A stretch of 6,521 nucleotides of DNA. It comes from Candidatus Krumholzibacteriia bacterium. GTDB taxonomy: Bacteria > Krumholzibacteriota > Krumholzibacteriia > LZORAL124-64-63. The notes under the pieces are model-generated. The model was not told where the DNA came from, did no database searches, and worked only from the letters and a program-made list of their open reading frames with translations. The position numbers and the translations under genes were made by a program. This document shows, piece by piece, positions 1 through 5,337 of this stretch. Where the stretch lies: positions 1 to 6,521 of the forward strand of contig JACZKN010000361.1 in assembly GCA_014859985.1 (NCBI GenBank). Direction: 5' to 3'. The stretch's first letter is position 1, and each line of letters starts with the position of its first letter.

Positions 1-87
1 GCGCTGCTCGATTCGCTGCAGGCGCTGGTCGAAGCGGCCCCCTCGCCCAGCCCCGACCTGCGGGCCAGGATCGCGGCGGCCCGCTGA
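1..87 (+). CDS. 3' end of an unidentified gene (28 codons visible)
   Basis: Frame 1 is open from the window edge to a TGA at 85-87 and reads as 28 residues, starting ALLDSLQALVEAA and ending DLRARIAAAR. The leucine/alanine-rich, amphipathic-looking composition and the regular G/C third positions suit a helical C-terminus such as the end of a TPR or other helical-repeat protein, but 28 residues are too few to assign a family. Its stop lies only 9 bp from the stop of the leftward gene at 97, so the two genes converge. No function is proposed. The reading as coding rests on codon pattern and on the fit of its stop against the neighbour's stop. Confidence 0.5.
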   Translation, partial: ALLDSLQALVEAAPSPSPDLRARIAAAR

Positions 88-96
88 CGCGCCGCG
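72..96. terminator. Possible GC-rich hairpin between convergent genes
   Basis: A perfect 7-bp inverted repeat (CGCGGCG at 72-78, CGCCGCG at 90-96) with an 11-nt loop spans the stop codon of the rightward gene and abuts the stop of the leftward gene. Its position between two convergent genes suits a bidirectional terminator. No T-tract follows on either strand, and 7-bp GC palindromes arise easily in sequence this rich in G+C, so the call is weak. Confidence 0.2.
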
Positions 97-1080
97 CTAC
101 CGCAGGAGCGTGATGCGTTGCGCGGGCGCCGTCCCGCCCGACCCCGTCAACCGCACCAGGTAGACGCCGCTGGCCAGTTCGCCGCCGTCGAGGATCACCT
201 CATGCGCCCCCGCCGGCCGCGGGCCGGCCAGAAGTTCCCGCACCAGCCGGCCCCGCAGGTCGTGCAGCGCCAGGCGGACGTACCCCCCGCGGGGCAGCTC
301 GAAGCGGATGGTCGTGCGCGGGTTGAAGGGGTTGGGCACCGCCGGGTGCAACACGGCGACGGCCGGCGTGACGTCACCGCTGGAGCTCGTGGCCGGAGCG
401 CTGCCGAAAGCCAGCCCGTCCAGGTGGACGCCGTCGGTGTTCGACTGCACGTCGATCACCGCCGAGCGGATCACCGGCGCTCCGGCGTCGTAGCCGGAAA
501 AGCGCACGATCTGGTGGTACTGCACGGGGGGCGGACCGTCACTGACGACCTCGGCGACGAGATTGCCCGTACCCTGCGGCCCATCGAAGAGCCGCAGGCG
601 GTCCGCTGTCGTCAGCGGCGCCCCGTTGCTCTGGCAGGTGCTCATGCCGAAGGAGGTCAGCGGCTGGTCGAAATCCAGCAGCAGGTCCCAGCCCACCGTG
701 GCGCGGCCCTGGTACCGGCCGTTCCAGTCCCCGGGATTGACCAGCGGTGCGATGGGATCCAGCCGCCAGGTCGCACCCAGATCCCAGGAAAAGGTGCCTG
801 TGTAGAAAGGCTGATCGGTGTAAGGCGCCGGCCGCAGCGGGTAGCAGCGCGACGTAACCGTGACTGCGCCGCCGTCGCACAGGGTCACCGTGAACGGCAG
901 GAACGGGTCGCCCGACGAAGCCGGCGCTGGCAGGTCGACGAAGACCGCGCAGGGCAGGTCGCCGTAGACGGAGGTCGGCTGGGCCGCCGCGGGGCCCGCC
1001 GCGGCCATCAGCGCCGCCGCGAGCGCGGACAGCCGGAAAGACCCGGCCGGCGGGGTGTGGCGAAGTCTCGGCATCGGCAT
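97..1080 (-). CDS. Secreted protein with FlgD-like C-terminal (sorting-type) domain
   Basis: The 327-residue protein starts MPMPRLRH and has a signal peptide: basic start, hydrophobic alanine/leucine core at about 17-28, and an A-A-A site at 31-33 before Q34. ATG is supported by AAGGAG at a 7-nt spacing. Residues 40-230 match no family I can name. They hold four cysteines (44, 68, 79, 149), and a segment ending in D-G-V-H-L-D-G-L-A-F-G (216-226) recalls beta-sandwich exoprotein domains. Residues 240-327 are a FlgD-Ig-like tail (NPFNP at 250-254, H-D-L-R-G-R-L-V-R at 273-281, G-V-Y-L-V-R-L at 305-311, ending ITLLR). In FCB-type bacteria such tails resemble type IX secretion sorting domains, so cell-surface attachment or release is inferred. 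The tail is shorter than the neighbour's: the usual W-D-G is I-L-D-G and the following loop is reduced. The gene lies 87 bp downstream of the large propeller gene on the same strand, possibly in one transcript. Function is unknown. Confidence 0.85.
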   Translation of the reverse strand: MPMPRLRHTPPAGSFRLSALAAALMAAAGPAAAQPTSVYGDLPCAVFVDLPAPASSGDPFLPFTVTLCDGGAVTVTSRCYPLRPAPYTDQPFYTGTFSWDLGATWRLDPIAPLVNPGDWNGRYQGRATVGWDLLLDFDQPLTSFGMSTCQSNGAPLTTADRLRLFDGPQGTGNLVAEVVSDGPPPVQYHQIVRFSGYDAGAPVIRSAVIDVQSNTDGVHLDGLAFGSAPATSSSGDVTPAVAVLHPAVPNPFNPRTTIRFELPRGGYVRLALHDLRGRLVRELLAGPRPAGAHEVILDGGELASGVYLVRLTGSGGTAPAQRITLLR

Positions 1081-1087
1081 CGCAAGG

Positions 1088-1093
1088 CTCCTT
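1088..1093 (-). promoter_or_regulatory. Shine-Dalgarno site for the 327-residue secreted protein
   Basis: On the minus strand the sequence reads AAGGAG, then 7 nt, then the ATG at 1078-1080. This near-consensus ribosome binding site fixes the start at 1080. An in-phase ATG two codons further in (MPMP) is the only nearby alternative. Confidence 0.7.
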
Positions 1094-1167
1094 GTTCGTG
1101 GTTACACTCATGCAGGATCAGCTGCCGGCGGACCGACCGGCCCGCGCCCGAGGCTGCGCCGTCCCGC

Positions 1168-4100
1168 CTACTTCAGCAACGTCAACCGCAGGCTGGCCGT
1201 GCGACCGCCCGCCTCGAGCCGGTAGTAGTAGACCCCCGCGGCCGCCGGCTGGCCCGTGTCGTGGCTGCCGTCCCACACCACCTGGTGGGAGCCGGCGGCC
1301 AGCAGGCCGCCGTCGTGCAGCGTGCGCACCAGCCGGCCCGCCACGTCGTAGACCCGCAGCCGCACCGGGCCCGGGCGGTCCAGGCTGAAGCCGATCACCG
1401 TGCGCGGGTTGAACGGGTTCGGCACGTTCTGCGCCAGCCCGAACACCGCGGTCTGCGCGCCCGGCACGCCCGACACCGCCGTCGGCGCCGCCGCGTCGCT
1501 CTCGTTGCCCGCGAAGTCCACCGCCGTCACCTTGTAGTGCGCGCCGTAGCCGGCCGCCGCGTCGGTCCAGCCGGTGCCCGTCGTCCGGTGGATCAGGTTG
1601 CCGGGTCCGGGCGTGAAGTCGGGGCCGGTCCCGCGGTACACGTTGAAGTAGCGCAGGTCGGCGTCGGCCGATTCCAGCCAGCTGAGGGCGTTGCCGCTCC
1701 CGCCGTACGCCACCGCCACCTGCTGCGGCACGTTCGGCGCCAGGTTGTCGACCGAGACGCCCGCCAGGACCAGCGAGTCATGGTTCTGGCCGACGGTCGT
1801 CGTGCGCGCGCGCACCAGGTAGGTGGTCGCGTAGTCACCGGCCTCGACCGAAGCGTCGGCCAGGGAGGGAACGATCACCGAATAGGTGTCCTCGCCGTCG
1901 GCCGCATACAGGCCCAGGTAGTCCCAGTCGCCGGGCGGCAGGCTCTTGGCCTCTTCCGCCGACGGCGGGTTCAGCGCCTTCGTCCCCAGCAGCGGGTCCA
2001 CCAGGCGGTACACCGCGTAACCCAGCAGCGGCTGCGGGCTGGCGGCGCGGTCGTAGCCGCTGCGGCGCCACTGCAGGCGCAGTTGGCGGCCCTGGTCGTT
2101 GGGCACGTCGGTCACGGCGGTGATGACGGGGCGTTCGAAAAGGAACTCGAAGCCGAGGTCGCTGATCACGGGCGATCGGCCGTCCGCACCCAGCGCCAAC
2201 GCCACGTTCCACGACCAGTCACCCGGGGCACCGTCATCGTCGTACTGCCACGGCGCGGGCGCCCCGTCGCCGGCCGGCTGCAGGTCCCACCAAGCGCCGT
2301 CCCCGACGAATGTCCACGTGATCGCGTCCGGATCCCCGGTGTAGACGGCGGATGCGCGCATGCCGACGATGCCCGCGTGCTCCTGCGGGACGATCTCCGC
2401 GTAGTTGGACGCCGGCTGCCAGGCGTGCGTGGCGAACTGGCGTCCCTCCAGCTGCGTCGCATTGACGCTGATCCAGGCTTGCGTCGTGCCGAAGGCCAGC
2501 TTGATCGAACCGGAGCCGCTGCCGGTCTCCAGCGACTGCACCAACTGGATGCCGGCGGCGGGGTTGCCGATGTCCAGCACGCGCAGGGCACGGTAGTAGT
2601 AGTCCTCGACCACGGCCCGGTCGCCCACGACCTCCATGTCGAACATGCTCCCGGCGATGGGGTAGTTGCCCAGGAGCGCGGGCGCCGCACCGGCAGTGTC
2701 GTACACCAGCAGGCCCATCCCGTCACAGGTGGCCACCACGCGATCGCCGACGATCGCCACGGTGCGCACGGCGTCATCCGTCGGGAACGACGCGAGCACG
2801 GCCGGCACCGCCGGGTTCGAGACGTCGTACACGTGGACATACCCGAGCGTGCCGACGCAAGCGCGGTCACCCTGCAGGTCCAGGGCGACGACGGTGGTGA
2901 GACCTATCGGGATGGTCAGGGTACCCAACTGCGGGATGGTCCCGTACGGATCCTGCAGGTCCCAGAGCTGCAGACCGCCGTGGCTCGTCAAGGCCCGCCA
3001 GTCGTCGACGGCCAGCCGACCGCCGGTGATGCCGGGAACTGAACCCATGGCCGCAGGCGACGAACGATCCGTCACATCCATGACGACCAGGCCTTCGCTG
3101 TCGGATTGGTACACCAGCCGATCGCCCGTCAGGTCGACGGTCCTCAGGTTGCCGGCTCCGAAGTCCGCTACGACGAATGGCGCCGCCGGATCCGCCACGT
3201 CGACCAGCTTGCCGCCGCCGGTCGTCGCGACGGCCAGCAGGTCCCCGCTCCGGTGCAGGTCGGTGATCGACGTGCCGGCGAACGTAAGGCTCGAGGTGCG
3301 GGTGAACGAAGCCGGAACCACCAGCTCCACCGCCATCACGCTGTTGCCCGCCAGGAAGGCGTGGCGACCGCTGACGACCAGGTCCCGGACGGCCGAGCCG
3401 GTCGCGATGGCTCCCGCCGGCTGCGGCTGGCCGCCGAACGGCAGGTGCCAGCGCTCCAGACGCGTGGCGCCGGCGGCGTAGACGAAGTCCGCGTCCGCGC
3501 GCACGGCGGTGCAGGCGTCGATCGTCGGCAGGGTCGCGACCAGCTGCGGCGACGCCGGGTCGCCGATGTCGTAGACGAGCAGCTGCGCCGCGGCCGTGGT
3601 GACGAAGGCGCGGTTGCCGAGCACGGATACCGCCAGCACGGGCGCCGCGGTCGCGACCGTCGCCGTCGGCCAGGGCATCGCCGTCGTCATGGCGGTCATG
3701 ACCGTGAACCCGGCGGCGCCCAGCCCGACGACGGTCACGTTGCCGTCGCGTGCGATGCGGTTCGGCGTTCCCCCCAGCGGGAACGACTCGACCAGCGCCG
3801 GCGCGGCGGGGTTGGCCAGGCTGACCTGGTGCAGGGAGCCGACCCCGTCCACGACATAGGCGACACGCCCGGTCAGCGCCACGTCCACCGCCGCCGGCAG
3901 CAGCAGCGAACCCGACAGAGCCGGTACAGCGGGATTGCGTGCGTCGAGAACGCGCAGGCCGGCCGCCCCCATCGCGACCACCACCTGTCCGTCGTCCGCG
4001 GCCACAGCCCGGGCACCGGTGCCCAGATAAAGGCGCCCGAGCAGCGGCAGCTGCGCCGGGCGGCCGCCATCCAGGCAGAACAGCTCGCGCCCGTCCAGGG

Positions 4101-4359
4101 CGAACACGACGCGGCCATCGACGGCCACATCCCTGTCCGCGCCTCCGCCGAAGGCGTACGAGCCCACCTGGGCCATCACCAGCGGCGGCAGCGAGAGCGT
4201 GCCGGCTCTCGTGTTCCAGTCGGCCGTCACGAGGCCCGCCTGCGTCAGGTCCTCGAAGCTGGTGCTCCAGGAGAACGGCTCCCCTTGCCCGGCCGCCGCG
4301 GCGGCCTGCAACAGCGCCCCCGCAACCAGGGCGCTCACGATCCGCGTGTCGATCTTCAC
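1168..4359 (-). CDS. Large secreted LVIVD beta-propeller protein with FN3-like modules and FlgD-like C-terminal tail
   Basis: The GTG start at 4357-4359 gives about 1063 residues and a clean signal peptide (VKIDTRIVSALV, alanine-rich core, cleavage near residue 24). It has GAGAGGG 7 nt upstream. The frame is open back to an ATG at 4510-4512, but those 51 codons would bury the signal peptide. Residues ~75-640 carry repeated LVIVD-type blades (pattern L-x-V-Y-D-[IV]-x-[DN]-P-A-x-P-x-L-V-x-[ST]-[LF]) at about 93, 134, 176, 218, 260, 301, 342, 384, 424, 463, 508, 550, 592 and perhaps 634. Some blades (near 218, 301 and 342) are degenerate. Residues ~642-742 form a W-rich connecting module. Residues ~743-874 and ~875-962 are FN3-like (V-D-N-L-A-P between them; Y-F-N-V-Y-R-G; Y-K-V-T-A-V-D-x-x-G-N-E-S). 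Residues ~971-1063 are a FlgD-Ig-like tail (NPFNP, W-D-G, G-V-Y-Y-Y-R-L, ending LTLLK). No catalytic motif is visible. An exported binding or structural surface protein is inferred; it could instead belong to a larger extracellular assembly. Confidence 0.9.
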   Translation of the reverse strand: MKIDTRIVSALVAGALLQAAAAAGQGEPFSWSTSFEDLTQAGLVTADWNTRAGTLSLPPLVMAQVGSYAFGGGADRDVAVDGRVVFALDGRELFCLDGGRPAQLPLLGRLYLGTGARAVAADDGQVVVAMGAAGLRVLDARNPAVPALSGSLLLPAAVDVALTGRVAYVVDGVGSLHQVSLANPAAPALVESFPLGGTPNRIARDGNVTVVGLGAAGFTVMTAMTTAMPWPTATVATAAPVLAVSVLGNRAFVTTAAAQLLVYDIGDPASPQLVATLPTIDACTAVRADADFVYAAGATRLERWHLPFGGQPQPAGAIATGSAVRDLVVSGRHAFLAGNSVMAVELVVPASFTRTSSLTFAGTSITDLHRSGDLLAVATTGGGKLVDVADPAAPFVVADFGAGNLRTVDLTGDRLVYQSDSEGLVVMDVTDRSSPAAMGSVPGITGGRLAVDDWRALTSHGGLQLWDLQDPYGTIPQLGTLTIPIGLTTVVALDLQGDRACVGTLGYVHVYDVSNPAVPAVLASFPTDDAVRTVAIVGDRVVATCDGMGLLVYDTAGAAPALLGNYPIAGSMFDMEVVGDRAVVEDYYYRALRVLDIGNPAAGIQLVQSLETGSGSGSIKLAFGTTQAWISVNATQLEGRQFATHAWQPASNYAEIVPQEHAGIVGMRASAVYTGDPDAITWTFVGDGAWWDLQPAGDGAPAPWQYDDDGAPGDWSWNVALALGADGRSPVISDLGFEFLFERPVITAVTDVPNDQGRQLRLQWRRSGYDRAASPQPLLGYAVYRLVDPLLGTKALNPPSAEEAKSLPPGDWDYLGLYAADGEDTYSVIVPSLADASVEAGDYATTYLVRARTTTVGQNHDSLVLAGVSVDNLAPNVPQQVAVAYGGSGNALSWLESADADLRYFNVYRGTGPDFTPGPGNLIHRTTGTGWTDAAAGYGAHYKVTAVDFAGNESDAAAPTAVSGVPGAQTAVFGLAQNVPNPFNPRTVIGFSLDRPGPVRLRVYDVAGRLVRTLHDGGLLAAGSHQVVWDGSHDTGQPAAAGVYYYRLEAGGRTASLRLTLLK
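2443..4137 (-). repeat. Tandem LVIVD-type propeller blades in the large secreted protein
   Basis: About 13-14 repeats of roughly 42 residues (39-45) are visible by the recurring strand-turn pattern V-x-D-[ILV]-x-[DN]-P-[AS]-x-P. The best-preserved units read VLDARNPAVPAL, VYDIGDPASPQL, VDVADPAAPFVV and VYDVSNPAVPAV. The count was made by eye, and the last blade is uncertain. Confidence 0.7.
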
Positions 4360-4366
4360 TGGGATT

Positions 4367-4373
4367 CCCTCTC
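4367..4373 (-). promoter_or_regulatory. Shine-Dalgarno site that decides the GTG start of the propeller protein
   Basis: The minus strand reads GAGAGGG, then 7 nt, then GTG at 4359-4357. The site lies exactly where a start is needed to put the signal peptide at the N-terminus, so it favours this GTG over the upstream in-frame ATG at 4510-4512. It overlaps the small near-palindrome GGGATTCCC (4361-4369, plus strand). Confidence 0.6.
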
Positions 4374-4530
4374 GTCCGGCGGTATGGCCCCACGGTCCGC
4401 CGGGAGGGCGGCCGGTGCTCCTGCTTGCCGGCAGACGCGACGGCAGGGGACCGAACCCGACAACGGGCGAAGCGGATTTTCCCCGGAACGGGCGCCCGCG
4501 GGGCAGGACCATTGAAGCGGGCCATCCCTT

Positions 4531-4559
4531 GTGATATCATATGTTGTTACTGGGATAAT
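4531..4559 (+). promoter_or_regulatory. Extended -10 sigma70-type promoter for the LTD gene
   Basis: GTGATA (4531-4536, four of six matches to TTGACA) is followed after 17 bp by GATAAT (4554-4559, five of six to TATAAT). TG one base before the -10 hexamer (4551-4552) makes it an extended -10. The element lies in an AT-rich island (about 4530-4562) inside otherwise very GC-rich DNA. Transcription would begin near 4566, leaving a leader of about 60 nt before the ATG at 4627. The island lies inside the open frame upstream of that ATG, which argues that this upstream part is not coding. Confidence 0.55.
4536..4541 (-). promoter_or_regulatory. Possible leftward -10 element for the propeller gene
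   Basis: The minus strand of the same AT-rich island reads TATGAT, five of six matches to TATAAT. The hexamer 17 bp upstream (GAGAAA) is a poor -35, and there is no extended -10 TG. If used, it would give a leader of about 170 nt before the GTG at 4359. It overlaps the 8-bp palindrome TGATATCA (4532-4539), which also touches the rightward -35, so one protein bound there could affect both directions. The call rests on position and composition only. Confidence 0.22.
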
Positions 4560-4611
4560 TTCTCGACCCCCCGCGCCCGACCGGATCTTCCGCTCGGGCG
4601 GACGACTTGCG

Positions 4612-4617
4612 AAGGGA
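4612..4617 (+). promoter_or_regulatory. Ribosome binding site of the LTD gene
   Basis: AAGGGA lies 9 nt before the ATG at 4627-4629, which opens directly onto a signal peptide. This supports that ATG over the in-frame GTG at 4531, which lies within the promoter island. Confidence 0.5.
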
Positions 4618-4626
4618 TCCTGCACC

Positions 4627-5280
4627 ATGATCAAGCTGCTGCTGCCGCTCACCGTCTGCTGCTGCGCCGCCGCGCCCGCCGCCGCCGACCTGCTGCTCAC
4701 CGAGGTCTTCTACGACTACGTCGGCGTGGACGACACCTACGAATGGGTCGAGATCCTCAACACCGGCGACGCTCCGGTCGACCTGACCGGGTACATCGTC
4801 GCCTGGGGCGGCACCGACTACGGCTACGGGACGGTCGTGCTCCAGGGACAGGTCGAGGCCTGCGGCGTCTTCGTCGTCGGCGGACCGGGCAGCACCGCGG
4901 GCAACGGCAATCCGGTCTTCGACCAGGCGGTCGACCTGAATCCCGACATCCAGAACGGCGGCACCCCGACCGACCCGACGGGTGCGGACGCGGTGGCGCT
5001 CTTCGCCCCCGGCGCGAACGTCCTGGCCGATGTCCCCCTGGACGCGGTCATCTACGGCGGGACCAACCCGAGCGGCCTGATCGACGAGACCGGCCAGGTC
5101 GGTGCCCCGGACGTGGAGGACGCGCCCAACGGCAGCACGGTCGCCCGGACCTCGGCCGCCGGCAGCTGGAGCATCAGGGAAGTGCCGGGCCCCAACAGCG
5201 TGGACTTCAGCTACGTGTGCGGCGGCACCGTGCCCACCAGGGACGGCAGCTGGGGCACCCTCAAGTCGTCCTACAGGTAA
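4627..5280 (+). CDS. Secreted lamin-tail-domain (LTD) protein
   Basis: The 217-residue protein begins MIKLLLPLTVCCC, with a hydrophobic signal sequence and an A-A-A site at 18-20 before D21. Residues 21 to about 195 fit the bacterial lamin tail domain, an Ig-like beta-sandwich found in exported proteins. Visible signs are L-L-T-E-V-F-Y-D (23-30), E-W-V-E-I-L-N-T-G (39-47), V-D-L-T-G-Y-I-V (51-58), D-A-V-A-L-F (121-126), L-D-A-V-I-Y-G-G (138-145) and the late G-S-T-V-A-R-T (169-175). The mature part has two cysteines (79, 198), a possible disulphide. The protein ends in W-G-T-L-K-S-S-Y-R (209-217) and lacks the FlgD-like tail of its neighbours. LTD proteins are often linked to nucleases or surface structures, but no catalytic domain is present here. 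The three consecutive cysteines (11-13) sit in the signal core and do not form a proper lipobox (V precedes the first), so a lipoprotein is unlikely. The gene is divergent from the propeller gene and convergent with the TPR gene. Confidence 0.85.
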   Translation: MIKLLLPLTVCCCAAAPAAADLLLTEVFYDYVGVDDTYEWVEILNTGDAPVDLTGYIVAWGGTDYGYGTVVLQGQVEACGVFVVGGPGSTAGNGNPVFDQAVDLNPDIQNGGTPTDPTGADAVALFAPGANVLADVPLDAVIYGGTNPSGLIDETGQVGAPDVEDAPNGSTVARTSAAGSWSIREVPGPNSVDFSYVCGGTVPTRDGSWGTLKSSYR

Positions 5281-5302
5281 ACGGGACGCGACCCCGGCAT
5301 CA

Positions 5303-5337
5303 GTTGGCCCGGACTGTTCATGAAGATCCGGGCTAGC
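5303..5337 (+). terminator. Hairpin between the LTD and TPR genes, candidate terminator
   Basis: An inverted repeat pairs 5303-5313 with 5327-5337. It gives an 11-bp stem in plus-strand RNA (nine Watson-Crick pairs and two G-U pairs, with an uninterrupted GCCCGGA/TCCGGGC core) around a 13-nt loop. It begins 23 nt after the LTD stop and overlaps the stop codon of the leftward TPR gene (5333-5335). In minus-strand RNA the two wobbles become A-C mismatches, so it should work better for the LTD transcript. No T-run follows, so it is not a textbook intrinsic terminator. Confidence 0.4.

Noticed and set aside
1124..1141. GCCGG/CCGGC inverted repeat in the gap between the two minus-strand genes, considered as a terminator
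   Set aside because: A 5-bp stem with an 8-nt loop and no T-run is expected by chance in DNA this GC-rich. It gives no reason to separate the two genes into different transcripts.
118..3042. A 974-codon open frame on the plus strand, opposite the two secreted-protein genes
   Set aside because: Its translation is rich in R, H, Q, V and G with no domain, signal peptide or hydrophobic pattern. It is the expected antisense shadow of GC-rich genes whose third positions are G or C. The minus-strand frames show clear signal peptides, repeats and tails.
4361..4369. GGGATTCCC near-palindrome next to the start of the propeller gene, considered as an operator
   Set aside because: It is a single 4+4 bp symmetry that includes part of the ribosome binding site, with no second copy. 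It is too short to support a binding site.
4360..4512. N-terminal extension of the propeller protein to the ATG at 4510-4512
   Set aside because: The extra 51 residues are proline/arginine/glycine-rich and would bury the signal peptide. The GTG at 4359 has a Shine-Dalgarno site and places the signal peptide first.
3106..4515. A 469-codon plus-strand open frame antisense to the propeller region
   Set aside because: It has the same arginine/histidine-rich shadow composition and runs through the propeller blades and the signal peptide of the real gene.
2867..4540. A 557-codon minus-strand frame overlapping the propeller gene
   Set aside because: It is extremely rich in R, G and A without any motif. 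It is an out-of-frame reading of the propeller gene.
4657..4665. Three consecutive cysteines in the LTD signal sequence, considered as a lipoprotein lipobox
   Set aside because: The residues before the first cysteine are L-T-V, with V where G, A or S is needed. A normal A-A-A signal peptidase I site follows at residues 18-20.
3939..5336. A 465-codon plus-strand frame covering the divergent region and the LTD gene
   Set aside because: It crosses the AT-rich promoter island and two real genes in the wrong frame. Its composition is arginine/proline-rich shadow type.
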